Of a stretch of 64,000 nt of DNA, positions 8,699 to 18,418 are shown in pieces. Both the position numbers and the translations under genes were made by a program. The notes under the pieces were generated by a model. It did no database searches and was not told where the DNA came from. It saw only the letters and a list, made by a program, of their open reading frames with translations. The stretch's first letter is position 1; every line of letters begins with the position of its first letter. Source of the DNA: Sphingorhabdus sp. EL138 (GTDB lineage: Bacteria > Pseudomonadota > Alphaproteobacteria > Sphingomonadales > Sphingomonadaceae). Location of the stretch: NCBI RefSeq assembly GCF_945882965.1, contig NZ_CAMCWY010000012.1, positions 1 to 64,000 on the forward strand, read 5' to 3'.

Positions 8699-9619
8699 CT
8701 AATGTTGCAGCTTAAGCCCCGGCCGCGCCCATCGGGTTTTAACCAGACGCCCGCTGCCCGACAGGCATATGTAGGCGTCCATCATATCATCGCCGCCAAA
8801 AGCAATGTTGGTTGTAAAAATATCATCGGTGCCGACAAATTCGACCAGATCGCCTGTCGGTGAAATGACACTGATCCCGCATTCGCCGATGGTCGCAACG
8901 CAAATATTGCCATTTGCTTCCATGCCAAGGCTGTCAAAGAATTTATATCCTGCCGGGCGGTAAACTGGAATACCCGGACCGCCGGGGCCAGCATCGCCAG
9001 CGACCTTGCCGGGCGCGGTGATGTTGAACTTCATCAAGCGGCAGGTGTAGGTTTCGGCGGCGTAGAGCGTGCTGCCATCAGGGGACAAGCCAACGCCATT
9101 AGGGTTGTTTGAAGGGAAGATGACTTCTTCCAAATGGCTGCCGTCGGCCTTGGCATAGAAAATACCGACGACATCATGACTGCGCTTGGCATAGTCGACC
9201 TTGCCATGATCGGTGAACCAGAACCCGCCATGCGCGTCGAACACGATGTCATTCGGCCCACGCAAGCTGCACCCGTAGTCGCCCGATTTATACAATATTT
9301 CGACCTCGCCAGTTTCGATATCGATGCGTTCAATGCGGCCGCCTGAATAATCGTTCGCGATGCCATGCGGCGCAAGAAAGCCATCGGCCTCGATATATTC
9401 GAACCCGCCATTGTTGCAGCAATAGAGCTTACCATCCGGCCCCATCGCCAGGCCATTTGGCCCACCACCGGGCTTGGCGATAACGGATTTGCTGCCATCG
9501 GGGTGTATGCGCGTGATTTGTCCTTGCGCGATCTCCACCAAGATGACGCTGCCGTCGGGCATAACTACGGGTCCTTCGGGGAAGCGAAGCCCATCGGCGA
9601 CCAATTCAAACTCAGCCAT
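8699..9619 (-). CDS. SMP-30/gluconolactonase/LRE family protein
   Basis: This 306-residue six-bladed beta-propeller is of the senescence-marker/gluconolactonase family (calcium-dependent lactone hydrolysis). The conserved first metal ligand lies in LRFPEGPV, others in KPGGGPNGLAMGPDGKLY and RGPNDIVFDAHGGFWFTD, and the SNNPNGVGLSPDGSTLYAAET repeat is typical. It has no signal peptide. The start has a good ribosome-binding site (AAAGGAGAG). The exact lactone substrate is not predictable. Confidence 0.87.
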   Translation of the reverse strand: MAEFELVADGLRFPEGPVVMPDGSVILVEIAQGQITRIHPDGSKSVIAKPGGGPNGLAMGPDGKLYCCNNGGFEYIEADGFLAPHGIANDYSGGRIERIDIETGEVEILYKSGDYGCSLRGPNDIVFDAHGGFWFTDHGKVDYAKRSHDVVGIFYAKADGSHLEEVIFPSNNPNGVGLSPDGSTLYAAETYTCRLMKFNITAPGKVAGDAGPGGPGIPVYRPAGYKFFDSLGMEANGNICVATIGECGISVISPTGDLVEFVGTDDIFTTNIAFGGDDMMDAYICLSGSGRLVKTRWARPGLKLQH

Positions 9620-9669
9620 ATATTCTCTCTCCTTTACACACGACTATCGCGCATTCATCCTCTAATCGA

Positions 9670-10227
9670 TTAGGCAGGCTCTCGCGCTGGCGCTGATCGG
9701 TCTCCTGCACCAAGCTCGGCTTGCATATAGACCGTGGCAAGCCAGCGCCCGAATTTACGTCCAACGTTGCGCATACGTCCGGCATGCGTGAACCCCAGCT
9801 TCCTGTGCAAAGCAACCGAGGCGGGTTCGCCGCCGCCAATGACGGCAATCATCTGACGGAAGCCGCAATCGCTTGCTTGCGCCATTAAAGCGCGCATCAA
9901 TTGCACGCCCACGCCCTGCCCCACAAAAGCTGAATCGACATAGATCGAATCTTCGCAGGTGTAGCCATAAGCCGGTCGGTCCCGAAACGCGGTCACAGAG
10001 GCATAGCCCATGATCGTTTCGGCACGCTCCGCCACGATGAACGGCCATCCCTTGGACAATATATCGCGGATCTTCTGTTCCGTCTGCGCGCATGTGCGCG
10101 GCTCTGTATCAAAGCTGGCAGTGCTGTTGCGCACATAATGCGCATAGATGCGCGCAATAGCTTCGGAATCCGCCGCGCGCGCAGACCGCACCGCCACTTC
10201 CGTCAAAGCTTGCCCCGCATCACTCAT
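9670..10227 (-). CDS. GNAT N-acetyltransferase, phosphinothricin acetyltransferase-like
   Basis: This protein of about 186 residues is in the Pat/Bar-like branch of GNAT. Family marks are VRSARAADSEAIARIYAHYV, then the NSTASFDTEP loop, YGYTCEDSIYVDSAFVGQGVG (acetyl-CoA pyrophosphate loop is VGQGVG) and GFTHAGRMRNVGRKFGRWL near the end. It would acetylate a small amine. The exact start is uncertain because the frame is open to 10290. The Met at 10227 fits the family N-terminus. It is divergent from the universal stress gene, sharing the region with the FNR-type site. Confidence 0.82.
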   Translation of the reverse strand: MSDAGQALTEVAVRSARAADSEAIARIYAHYVRNSTASFDTEPRTCAQTEQKIRDILSKGWPFIVAERAETIMGYASVTAFRDRPAYGYTCEDSIYVDSAFVGQGVGVQLMRALMAQASDCGFRQMIAVIGGGEPASVALHRKLGFTHAGRMRNVGRKFGRWLATVYMQAELGAGDRSAPAREPA

Positions 10228-10276
10228 GCCCCTTGGCTGACATAATCTTTTCTGCATTGAAAGTTTTTTAACATGT

Positions 10277-10290
10277 TTGATGCACATCAA
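10277..10290. promoter_or_regulatory. FNR/FixK/Anr-type binding site
   Basis: TTGATGCACATCAA is a perfect match to the palindromic TTGAT-N4-ATCAA consensus of CRP/FNR-family oxygen regulators. It lies in the divergent region, 79 nt before the Usp ATG. A possible -10 (TAGAAT at 10306-10311) places the site near -35. Usp-type genes are classic targets of FNR or FixK in Proteobacteria. Confidence 0.75.
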
Positions 10291-10369
10291 TGCATTTGCC
10301 GCGTTTAGAATGAGGATAAGTCCTGTGAGACCGGCGCATCACTTCCGGCCGTTCAGTAAGGAAATGGCA

Positions 10370-11164
10370 ATGAAATCTATCATGGTACATGCTGGCGGGG
10401 ATACCGCCTTTGAAAGCCGATTGCAGGCGGGGCTTGAACTTGCACGGCGTTTCGACGGGCATATGTCGCTCATATTGCCTCGGCCGACGCAAGATTATGT
10501 CGCGTTCGACATGTTCGGCGGCGCGCATTTCGTCGCCGAGGCCTTTGAAGCAGCGGAAAAAGAGCGCGAAAAGCTATGCATGCGAATCGATGCGCGGTTG
10601 AAGGCTGAGGATGTACCATGGGACTGGCAAATGTTTGATGGCACTACGTCGGACGCACTGATCAACGCTGGGCGATTGGCGGATGTCCTGGTCATGTCGC
10701 TGGATACGGCGGGCACTGCTCGCGCTTGGATTAGCGATGTGGTGACGGCATCGCGCACCCCGGTTCTGGCGTTCCCTGCGAAAGCCGCGCCGCTGTCCTT
10801 CGACCGGGCCATGGTGGCATATGATGGCGGTTTTGAAGCCGCCAATGCAGTGCGTGCAGCCTTGCCATTGCTGCAAGCTGCATCAGTTGTCCGCATATCG
10901 GAGATCGGAATAGTGCCGGAGCAATTCCCCGTCACCGACGCGGCGACCTATTTGTCGCGCCACGGCATCAATGCCGAAATCGCAGTTGCCGCAAAAGGCG
11001 ATCAGAGCGTTGAGGAAAGGCTTTTGGCAGAGGCGTATGCATGGGCACCCCACTTCCTCGTGATGGGTGCTTATGGTCACGGACGGTGGCGTGAGACCTT
11101 GTTTGGCGGAGTGACGCGGTTCATGCTTGGCGCGCTTGGCATCCCGGTATTGCTCGCCCATTAG
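10370..11164 (+). CDS. Universal stress protein, tandem Usp domains
   Basis: This 264-residue cytosolic protein has two UspA-like halves. The second half ends with the nucleotide-binding signature: MGAYGHGRWRETLFGG, then TRFMLGALGIPVLL. The first half is degenerate. The start at 10370 has AAGGA 7 nt upstream. The Met two codons earlier (10364) is the alternative. A perfect FNR/FixK site upstream suggests induction when oxygen is low. The permease and aldehyde dehydrogenase genes follow on the same strand. Confidence 0.88.
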   Translation: MKSIMVHAGGDTAFESRLQAGLELARRFDGHMSLILPRPTQDYVAFDMFGGAHFVAEAFEAAEKEREKLCMRIDARLKAEDVPWDWQMFDGTTSDALINAGRLADVLVMSLDTAGTARAWISDVVTASRTPVLAFPAKAAPLSFDRAMVAYDGGFEAANAVRAALPLLQAASVVRISEIGIVPEQFPVTDAATYLSRHGINAEIAVAAKGDQSVEERLLAEAYAWAPHFLVMGAYGHGRWRETLFGGVTRFMLGALGIPVLLAH

Positions 11165-11235
11165 GCCGGGGCCCAAACAAAGCTTGGCTTTTGCCCCCGT
11201 TCCATGCCAGCGTGCACGAAACAAGAGGGACTTCA

Positions 11236-12558
11236 GTGAAGCACGATGTAGCCGCAACAGCACGACCCATGGGGTTCTGGATGGCGCTCGCTTTGGTCAT
11301 GGGCAGCATGATCGGGTCGGGCGTATTCCTGTTGCCCGCAAGCCTTGCGCCCTTGGGGTGGAATTCCGTCATTGGCTGGGTGATTACCGTGTCCGGCGCG
11401 CTTTGCGTAGCGGCGGTTTTTGGCGCGCTCAGTAAAGCATTGCCTAAGGCTGGCGGGCCTTATGCTTATACAAAGGCCGCTTTTGGCGATGGTGCGGGCT
11501 TTGCAGTTGCCTGGGCGTATTGGATTTCGATGTGGGTCGGTAATGCCGCCATAGCAACAGCGGCGGTCAGCTATCTTAGCCAGCTATTCCCCGTCGTTGG
11601 CACCCACGGCGTGTCCGCCGCCGTTACCATATCCATCGTATGGGCTTTCACGCTAATCAACATTCGCGGCACCAAATTGGCAGGACAAGTTCAGGTCGTC
11701 TGGACGATTGCCAAGTTGCTGCCGCTTATCGCGGTTATTGGCCTTGCCGCTTATGTGTTAGCGGTTCAAGGCACCGGCGTTGTCCGCAGCTTCGAACTGG
11801 CAGATATTTCGACAGCAAGCATTTCGACGGCTACTATTTTGACCCTCTGGGCAATGCTTGGTCTTGAATTGGCGACAGTACCCGCAGACAAAGTGCAAGA
11901 CCCTGAACGCACCATCAACCGCGCGACCTTATTCGGAACCGCTGGCGCCGGCGGGATATATATTTTGGTCTGCTCAGCCGTCGTCCTGATGTTGCCTGTG
12001 GCAATCACCAGCGCGTCTGCGGCGCCATTTGCCGATTTTGTGAGCGTCTATGCTGGCACCAACGCTGGCACCGCTATCGCTGCCATTGGCGCAATCAGCG
12101 CGCTTGGTGCATTGAACGGGTGGATCATGTGTCAGGCAGAATTACCTGCCGCTTTAGCGCGCGATGGCTTATTTCCAGCGTTCATGGGCAAGGCGACCAC
12201 CAATGGCACGCCGCGCAACGCGCATCTGTTCTCCACCAGCCTGTTGACGCTCGTCATCCTGATGAACAGCAGCCGAACGATGGCATCGATGTTTGAATTT
12301 CTCATATTGCTGACCACGGCGATCGTGCTGGTCATGTATTTCGGTTGCGCAGCGGCCGCGTTCCGGCTCATCCAGACGGGCATATTGAAGGTAGGCGCAG
12401 GGTTTAAAGTCATCCTGTTGCTGGCCGCCATATATTCCTGCTGGACGATATATGGCGCAGGCACCGAAGCATTGCTCTGGAGCATTGCCTTATTGCTCGC
12501 GGGTTTTCCGGTTTTCTGGCTATTGCGGCTTGCAAGGGGTTCCAAAGCTGTCACCTGA
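11236..12558 (+). CDS. APC-family amino acid permease/antiporter
   Basis: This inner-membrane transporter of about 440 residues and 12 segments begins with the APC signature GSMIGSGVFLLPASLAPLG in TM1. It resembles basic-amino-acid/polyamine antiporters (AdiC/YjeM-like) in layout. The GTG at 11236 is preceded by AGAGGGA at ideal spacing. The upstream TTG at 11191 lacks a ribosome-binding site. It sits 72 nt after the Usp gene and 40 nt before an aldehyde dehydrogenase, so uptake of an amino acid or amine and oxidation of its aldehyde product is a reasonable guess. Substrate unknown. Confidence 0.85.
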   Translation: MKHDVAATARPMGFWMALALVMGSMIGSGVFLLPASLAPLGWNSVIGWVITVSGALCVAAVFGALSKALPKAGGPYAYTKAAFGDGAGFAVAWAYWISMWVGNAAIATAAVSYLSQLFPVVGTHGVSAAVTISIVWAFTLINIRGTKLAGQVQVVWTIAKLLPLIAVIGLAAYVLAVQGTGVVRSFELADISTASISTATILTLWAMLGLELATVPADKVQDPERTINRATLFGTAGAGGIYILVCSAVVLMLPVAITSASAAPFADFVSVYAGTNAGTAIAAIGAISALGALNGWIMCQAELPAALARDGLFPAFMGKATTNGTPRNAHLFSTSLLTLVILMNSSRTMASMFEFLILLTTAIVLVMYFGCAAAAFRLIQTGILKVGAGFKVILLLAAIYSCWTIYGAGTEALLWSIALLLAGFPVFWLLRLARGSKAVT

Positions 12559-12597
12559 CGCCTACATCCAAAGCACAATAATTTTGCAGGAAAACCG

Positions 12598-14025
12598 ATG
12601 AGCTATTCCACTGATTTGGGCCTATATATTGACGGTAGCTGGCGCACAGGCGAAGGCCGCGACACGCATTCGGTCATCAATCCGGCTACGGGCCAGACGC
12701 TGGCCGAATTACCGTTGGCGACGACTGCTGACCTTGATGAGGCACTTGCCGCCACGGCAAAGGGCTTTGCGCATTGGCGAAGCGTGGACGTGAACGCCCG
12801 CGCGGCCATATTGCATAAGGTCGCTGACCATATTCGCGAACGTGCAGAACCAATCGCGGTCATGCTCACGACCGAACAGGGCAAGCCGCTGGCCGAAGCG
12901 CGCGCTGAGGTGCTGTCCTGTGCCGCGCAATTCGACTATTTCGCAGAGGAAGCCAAACGCAGCTACGGACGCGTGCTTGTGCGACCAACAGGGCAGCGGG
13001 CGTTGGTCTTGAAACAACCCGTAGGGCCAGTGGCCGCATTTTCACCATGGAACTTCCCGGTGAACCTGATGTGCAAGAAAATGGCGGCTGCGTTAGCCGC
13101 AGGATGCTCAATCATCGCCAAGCCGCCCGAAGAAACACCCGCAAGCACCAGTGCAATCATGCAATGTGTCATCGACGGCGGCGTGCCGGGTAATGTTGCG
13201 CAATTGGTCTATGGCGTACCCGACATGGTCAGCCGCCATTTGATTGCTTCCCCTATCATCCGCAAGGTCAGCTTCACTGGGTCAGTGCCCGTCGGCAAAC
13301 ATCTGCTCAAGCTTGCGGCAGATGGCGTGAAACGGACCACCATGGAACTGGGCGGCCATGCGCCAGTGCTCATTTTCGACGATTGCGACCTTGAAAAGGC
13401 TATCACCTTGTCCGCCACGACCAAGTTCCGGAACGCTGGCCAAGTGTGCATTTCGCCCACACGTTTTTATGTTCAAGAGGGCGTCTATGAACGCTTCGTA
13501 GCTGGCTTTGCCGCGCATACGAAAAAGGTTCTCGTCGGCAATGGCCTCGATGCTGGAACCGTCATGGGGCCATTGGCCAATGGGCGGCGGCCATCGGCAA
13601 TCGCGGCCTTAGTCGAGGATGCGACGTCAAAGGGTGCAAAGCTGCTGACCGGCGGATCACGGGGCAACCAAGGCTTTTTCTTCGCGCCGACCGTGTTGTC
13701 CGACGTGCCGATGTCGGCAAAGGTCATGGATGACGAACCCTTTGGCCCCGTGGCATTAATGCGGCCATTCAAGACCTTTGACGAAGCGGTAGAACAGGCA
13801 AATCGCCTGCCCTTCGGCCTTGCCGCTTATGCGTTCACCGAAAATGCACGCCAGGCCAACCTCGTCGCCGACGCGCTGGATACAGGGATGGTTGGCCTCA
13901 ACAGCTTCGTGATCTCAATGCCTGACGCGCCCTTTGGCGGCGTGAAAGAATCAGGCTTTGGCAGCGAGGGCGGTCCCGAAGGACTTGATAGCTATTATGT
14001 GACAAAAGCAGTGCACCAATATTGA
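12598..14025 (+). CDS. Aldehyde dehydrogenase, succinate-semialdehyde dehydrogenase-like
   Basis: This 475-residue NAD(P)-dependent aldehyde dehydrogenase has the oxyanion Asn in PWNFP (Asn152), the general base in MELGGHAP (Glu250) and the catalytic Cys in GQVCISPTRF (Cys284). The closing YYVTKAVHQY is like the GabD/succinate-semialdehyde branch. It oxidises an aldehyde to the acid in the cytosol. Its place after an amino-acid permease suggests amine or GABA breakdown, but the substrate is inferred. The YbaN gene starts inside its stop codon. Confidence 0.9.
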   Translation: MSYSTDLGLYIDGSWRTGEGRDTHSVINPATGQTLAELPLATTADLDEALAATAKGFAHWRSVDVNARAAILHKVADHIRERAEPIAVMLTTEQGKPLAEARAEVLSCAAQFDYFAEEAKRSYGRVLVRPTGQRALVLKQPVGPVAAFSPWNFPVNLMCKKMAAALAAGCSIIAKPPEETPASTSAIMQCVIDGGVPGNVAQLVYGVPDMVSRHLIASPIIRKVSFTGSVPVGKHLLKLAADGVKRTTMELGGHAPVLIFDDCDLEKAITLSATTKFRNAGQVCISPTRFYVQEGVYERFVAGFAAHTKKVLVGNGLDAGTVMGPLANGRRPSAIAALVEDATSKGAKLLTGGSRGNQGFFFAPTVLSDVPMSAKVMDDEPFGPVALMRPFKTFDEAVEQANRLPFGLAAYAFTENARQANLVADALDTGMVGLNSFVISMPDAPFGGVKESGFGSEGGPEGLDSYYVTKAVHQY

Positions 14026-14378
14026 TAAAGCAGCAGCTTTATCTGTGCGCTGGCTTGTTGGCCGTTGCCGTCGGCACGGTGGGCATTGTCCTGCCTTTGC
14101 TGCCGACAGTGCCGTTTATGATCTTGGCGGCATTCTTTTTCGCGCGCAGTAGCCCAGCGCTTGAGGCGCGGCTGTTGCACCACCCTAAATTTGGACCTCA
14201 TCTTGTGGCGTGGCGGGAAAAGGGCGCCATTAGCCGGCGCGGAAAATGGTCAGCGACCATCGCATTTGGTATCAGTATCGCCATCGGCTTTGCGGCTTTG
14301 GCGTTGCCATGGTCGCTTGTGCCCGTGGGAACGGCCGTGCTTTGCCTTGGTTGGATTTGGCTTAAGCCAGAGGCTTAG
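14022..14378 (+). CDS. YbaN-type inner membrane protein (DUF454)
   Basis: This 118-residue small membrane protein of the DUF454 family has an N-terminal hydrophobic hairpin (GLLAVAVGTVGIVLPLLPTV) and a conserved short loop (FFFARSSPALEARLLHHPKFG). Two more membrane segments lie near the C-terminus. Function unknown. The start is TTG at 14022, overlapping the TGA of the aldehyde dehydrogenase (TTGA). No ATG is available before the first conserved segment. It meets crtZ tail to tail. Confidence 0.82.
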   Translation: MIKQQLYLCAGLLAVAVGTVGIVLPLLPTVPFMILAAFFFARSSPALEARLLHHPKFGPHLVAWREKGAISRRGKWSATIAFGISIAIGFAALALPWSLVPVGTAVLCLGWIWLKPEA

Positions 14379-14387
14379 GGTCAGGAC

Positions 14388-14903
14388 CTAAATGGCGGCG
14401 TCGCGTATAATCGCCGTCCCGGCCGCGCGCTGTTTTTTCAGATCAGCTTTCAACTTGGCCGGGTCGCGCGCCAAGACGAAACCAAAGCTCACTCCGCCTT
14501 CCTTACCGATGGTGGCATGGTGCAGCTTATGCGCCTGCACCAAGCGTTTCGCATAGCCACTGCGCGGAACATATTTGAAATAGCGTTGATGCACGAGGCC
14601 ATCGTGGACGACCGTGTAAATGATGCCGTAAAACATGACGCCAAGGCCGATCCATGTCGCAGGTTCCCACGCGTCGTTGCCAAGCACTAAAGGGCTGCCG
14701 AGTGCAAACAGCGACACGCTGGTGACTGCGCCGACAATGCCATACAGATCATTTTTTTCCAGCGCATGGTCATGCGGTTCATGATGGTCACGGTGCCAAC
14801 CCCAACCCCAGCCGTGCATGATATATTTATGGCTGGACCAGGCCACCCATTCCATGACGAAAACGGTAGTAAGCACGATAAGGATGATGCTGAAAATGCT
14901 CAT
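14388..14903 (-). CDS. crtZ: Beta-carotene hydroxylase
   Basis: This 171-residue membrane di-iron hydroxylase hydroxylates beta-ionone rings (zeaxanthin branch; pigments such as nostoxanthin in sphingomonads). The fatty-acid-hydroxylase histidine boxes are all visible: HKYIMH (25-30), HRDHH (37-41), HDGLVH and HKLHHA. About four membrane segments surround them. The Met at 14903 directly precedes TM1, and the upstream open frame to 14975 is not typical. It is divergent from leuC. Confidence 0.92.
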   Translation of the reverse strand: MSIFSIILIVLTTVFVMEWVAWSSHKYIMHGWGWGWHRDHHEPHDHALEKNDLYGIVGAVTSVSLFALGSPLVLGNDAWEPATWIGLGVMFYGIIYTVVHDGLVHQRYFKYVPRSGYAKRLVQAHKLHHATIGKEGGVSFGFVLARDPAKLKADLKKQRAAGTAIIRDAAI

Positions 14904-14994
14904 GGCAACCCTAATAGACGCAAAGTTTTCATTTTTGAAGTGCAAGCTGCGCGGCCTCACTTGATTTCGCTGCAATCGCTTCTATGGCATTTTT

Positions 14995-16428
14995 ATGATG
15001 TCCACACCGCAAACCTTATATGAAAAAATCTGGAATGCCCATGTCGTGGAGCAACGCGACGACGGGACTTGCCTGATCTTTATCGACCGCCATTTGGTGC
15101 ACGAAGTCACTAGCCCGCAGGCCTTTGAAGGCTTGCGCGTTGCCGGACGCCGTGTGCGGCGGCCAGACCTGACTTTGGCAGTGCCGGATCACAATCTGCC
15201 GACAACGGCGCGCTTGGACGCCAATGGCAACAGTATCCCGATTGCTGACCCCGAAAGCGCGCAGCAATTGGAAGCACTGGAACGTAACGCGCCGGAATTC
15301 GGTATCGCTTATATCAACGCCACCGATGTTAAGCAGGGCATCGTCCACGTCGTCGGTCCGGAACAAGGTTTTTCCTTGCCCGGAGTGACACTTGTCTGCG
15401 GCGATAGCCATACTGCCTGTCATGGCGGTTTGGGGGCTTTGGCCTTTGGCATTGGCACGTCAGAGGTTGAGCATGTATTGGCCACCCAAACGCTGCAGCT
15501 CAGCCAGTCCAAGTCGATGGAAGTCCGCGTTGAGGGCGAACTTGGCCCCGGCGTCTCGGCAAAGGACGTTGTTTTGCATATTACCGGCGTGCTGGGTGCG
15601 TCGGGCGGGACCGGCCATGTCATTGAATATACAGGCGCCGTCATTCGCGCGCTGAGCATTGAGGGCCGCTTGACCATTTCGAATATGGCAATCGAACATG
15701 GCGCGCGCGCTGGTTTGGTCGCGCCTGACGATGTAACTTTTGCCTATCTCAAGGGTCGCCCGATGGCCCCCAAGGGCGACGATTGGGACGCGGCTGTGAC
15801 CTATTGGCGTTCACTCGCCACCGATGCAGGCGCAACCTATGACAAGGTCGTAACCATCAACGCCGCCGACATCGCGCCAAGCGTTACTTGGGGCACAAGC
15901 CCAGAGGACGTGTTGCCAATCACGGGCATCGTTCCCAATCCGTCGAGCTTTGCCGATCCATCCAAGCAAGCAGCGGCCAAAAAATCGCTGGAATATATGG
16001 GACTGACCCCCGGCACGCTGATGACCGACATTTCGGTGGAAAATATCTTCATCGGCAGTTGCACCAACAGCCGCATTGAAGATTTGCGCGCGGCTGCTGC
16101 CGTGCTTAAGGGCCGCAAAAAGGCGGATAACATCAAATGGGCAATCGTCGTGCCCGGCAGCGGCCTTGTGAAGCAAATGGCAGAAGCCGAAGGGCTTGAC
16201 CGAATATTCATGGACGCGGGCCTCGAATGGCGTGAGCCGGGTTGTTCGGCCTGCTTGGGCATGAACCCCGACAAGGTGCCTGCCGGAGAGCGTTGTGCAT
16301 CCACCAGCAACCGCAATTTTGTCGGACGGCAGGGTCCCGGCGCGCGCACGCATTTGGTCAGCCCGGCTATGGCGGCTGCGGCTGCCGTCACAGGCAAGCT
16401 TACCGATGTGCGCACGTTGATGGCCTGA
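14995..16428 (+). CDS. leuC: 3-isopropylmalate dehydratase large subunit
   Basis: This 477-residue large subunit of isopropylmalate isomerase acts in leucine biosynthesis. It binds a 4Fe-4S cluster through the Cys in GSCTNSR (about 353) and the CxxC pair in [25 protein letters not shown] and the [12 protein letters not shown] motif are typical. Two consecutive ATG codons (14995, 14998) are possible starts, and neither has a strong Shine-Dalgarno sequence. leuD follows after a small membrane protein gene. Confidence 0.96.
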   Translation: MMSTPQTLYEKIWNAHVVEQRDDGTCLIFIDRHLVHEVTSPQAFEGLRVAGRRVRRPDLTLAVPDHNLPTTARLDANGNSIPIADPESAQQLEALERNAPEFGIAYINATDVKQGIVHVVGPEQGFSLPGVTLVCGDSHTACHGGLGALAFGIGTSEVEHVLATQTLQLSQSKSMEVRVEGELGPGVSAKDVVLHITGVLGASGGTGHVIEYTGAVIRALSIEGRLTISNMAIEHGARAGLVAPDDVTFAYLKGRPMAPKGDDWDAAVTYWRSLATDAGATYDKVVTINAADIAPSVTWGTSPEDVLPITGIVPNPSSFADPSKQAAAKKSLEYMGLTPGTLMTDISVENIFIGSCTNSRIEDLRAAAAVLKGRKKADNIKWAIVVPGSGLVKQMAEAEGLDRIFMDAGLEWREPGCSACLGMNPDKVPAGERCASTSNRNFVGRQGPGARTHLVSPAMAAAAAVTGKLTDVRTLMA

Positions 16429-16540
16429 CATATAACGCCGCTATTTGCAGTTGCGGGTTCAACCTTGCGCAAAGATAAGCTATTCTCTTTACTTGCGACA
16501 GAAGCCAAAGCTAAGGTTTAGCCCATCAAGGACGAGACAT

Positions 16541-16747
16541 ATGACCGATAAAAAATCCGATGGCGACGACAAATGGTCGACCACAGCAAAAGTTGGCGCA
16601 GCCGTAGGCTCCGCTGCGTTGGTGGCCGCATTATTATATGCAGGACGACGCAGCATGACTCAGAAAAAGGGCAAGCTTGAACCCATGTCCCCGGACCCCG
16701 AAGTCCCGCCAATCAGCCAAAATCACTCAGAAACGGAAACGGACTAA
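16541..16747 (+). CDS. Small single-span membrane protein between leuC and leuD
   Basis: This 68-residue protein has a charged N-terminus ([12 protein letters not shown]), one hydrophobic segment ([16 protein letters not shown], about residues 19-35), a basic stretch and a Pro/acid-rich tail. AAGGACGAG is correctly placed before the ATG at 16541. I do not recognise the family. Its stop is only 4 nt before the leuD ATG, so it is probably translated in the leu operon. Confidence 0.7.
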   Translation: MTDKKSDGDDKWSTTAKVGAAVGSAALVAALLYAGRRSMTQKKGKLEPMSPDPEVPPISQNHSETETD

Positions 16748-16751
16748 ACGC

Positions 16752-17345
16752 ATGCAGCCTATCAGCAGCGTTAAGGGTAAGGCCTATCCGCTTGGGCTGA
16801 AAAATGTCGACACCGACATTATCATTCCGGCAGTATGGCTGAAAACCATAAGCCGGTCCGGGCTTGGCAAGGGCGCGTTTCAAACGCTGCGCGGCGTGGC
16901 GGGCAATGTATTTGATGATCCGGCATATGCAGGCGCGCCTATATTAATCGCCGGTGACAATTTCGGTTGCGGGTCAAGCCGCGAACATGCGGCTTGGGCT
17001 ATGGCTGATCTGGGTATCTCGGCGGTCATTGCGCCCAGCTTCTCCGACATATTTTCCGGCAATGCCTTCAAAAACGGCCTACTGGCCATCGTCCTGCCGC
17101 AGGACGCCATTGATCGCCTCATGGAAGTGGCAAAAACGGATGATATCCACATCGATCTCGAAACCCAGACCGTAACGACGCCGTTTCAAGACCGCTTTGC
17201 ATTTGAAATTGACCCCTTTCGCAAACATTGCCTCATAAACGGAGTCGATGAAATCGGCCTTACGCTCAAAAGCAGCGACGCCATTTCGGCCTATGAAAAC
17301 AAGATATCGGCAAGCCAGCCCTGGCTGTCGCCCAACCAAGCCTAG
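16752..17345 (+). CDS. leuD: 3-isopropylmalate dehydratase small subunit
   Basis: This 197-residue small (swivel-domain) subunit completes the LeuCD enzyme, which isomerises 2-isopropylmalate to 3-isopropylmalate. Signature stretches are [34 protein letters not shown] and [11 protein letters not shown]. The start is set by the family N-terminus ([14 protein letters not shown]) at 16752. The open frame to 16677 overlaps the previous gene and is not needed. The quinone oxidoreductase gene follows 9 nt later. Confidence 0.95.
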   Translation: MQPISSVKGKAYPLGLKNVDTDIIIPAVWLKTISRSGLGKGAFQTLRGVAGNVFDDPAYAGAPILIAGDNFGCGSSREHAAWAMADLGISAVIAPSFSDIFSGNAFKNGLLAIVLPQDAIDRLMEVAKTDDIHIDLETQTVTTPFQDRFAFEIDPFRKHCLINGVDEIGLTLKSSDAISAYENKISASQPWLSPNQA

Positions 17346-17354
17346 GAGAGAGAC

Positions 17355-18350
17355 ATGCGCGCTTTATTATCCACCGCCAGCGGCGGCCCCGAAACGCTCG
17401 TTATGGGCGAATTGCCTGCGCCAGCTGCTGGCCCCGGCCAAGTCGTCGTTGCGGTAAAGGCATGTTCGATCAACTTCCCCGACACGTTGATGATTGTCGA
17501 CCTGTATCAGTTCAAACCAGAACGCCCCTTTGCGCCTGGCGGCGAAATCGCTGGTATTGTCGAAGCGATTGGCGATGGCGTCAGCGGATTTGCCATTGGC
17601 GACCGCGTGATCGGCCTGTGCGGCAATGGCGGGCTGACCGAAAAGGTCGCGGTCGCAGCGTTCAACTGCTTCAAAATGCCGGACGCCATGTCGTTTGACG
17701 ATGGTGCTTCGTTGCTGATGACCTATGGCACGTCGATTCATGCGCTTAAGGATCGCGGGCATATGAAGGCGGGTGATAATGTCTTAGTCCTTGGCGGGGC
17801 TGGCGGTATCGGCATTTCGGCAATTGAGTTGGCAAAGGCCTATGGCGGCCGCGTGGTTGCAGGTGTTTCCAGCGAAGCGAAGGCGGAGATCGCGCGTGAG
17901 GCTGGCGCCGATGAAGTTGTGGTTTACCCCCATCAGCCGTTCGATAAGGACCAATCCAAGGCCGTGGCCGAAATGTTCAAGGCCGCAGCCGTCCGCGATG
18001 GCTTCAACATCATTTATGACACTGTCGGCGGAGATTATAGCGAGCCTGCGGTGCGCGCCATTGCATGGGAAGGAAAATTTCTGGTCGTTGGCTTCCCCGC
18101 CGGCATCGCCAAGCTACCGTTGAACCTGACATTGCTGAAAAGCTGCGACGTTTGCGGCGTCTTTTGGGGTGCCTTTGCCGCGCGCACGCCACAAAAGAAC
18201 CACGCCAACATTTCGGAATTGTTCGATCTCTATGCCGCGGGCAAAATCAAGCCACGTATTTCGGAGACATTCGCCTTGGCCGATGCCGGGACCGCGATCG
18301 CCCGACTCGGTGACCGCGCGGCGGTGGGGAAGCTGGTGGTGCACATTTGA
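17355..18350 (+). CDS. NADPH:quinone oxidoreductase family protein (zinc-free MDR)
   Basis: This 331-residue medium-chain dehydrogenase/reductase is of the quinone-reductase branch, with an N-terminal GroES-like domain and a Rossmann domain with VLVLGGAGGIGISAIELAKA (about 144-163). The catalytic-zinc cysteine/histidine set is absent, as in quinone reductases. PGGEIAGIVEAIGDGVSGFAIGDRV is typical. It probably reduces quinones or enones with NADPH. GGAGAGA lies before the ATG. Confidence 0.88.
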   Translation: MRALLSTASGGPETLVMGELPAPAAGPGQVVVAVKACSINFPDTLMIVDLYQFKPERPFAPGGEIAGIVEAIGDGVSGFAIGDRVIGLCGNGGLTEKVAVAAFNCFKMPDAMSFDDGASLLMTYGTSIHALKDRGHMKAGDNVLVLGGAGGIGISAIELAKAYGGRVVAGVSSEAKAEIAREAGADEVVVYPHQPFDKDQSKAVAEMFKAAAVRDGFNIIYDTVGGDYSEPAVRAIAWEGKFLVVGFPAGIAKLPLNLTLLKSCDVCGVFWGAFAARTPQKNHANISELFDLYAAGKIKPRISETFALADAGTAIARLGDRAAVGKLVVHI

Positions 18351-18418
18351 GGTGCATCAGCCTTGTTGATTGAAGGCAAAGCCATTATCTTGGGCAGGCA
18401 ACAGATAGGAACTGCAAC

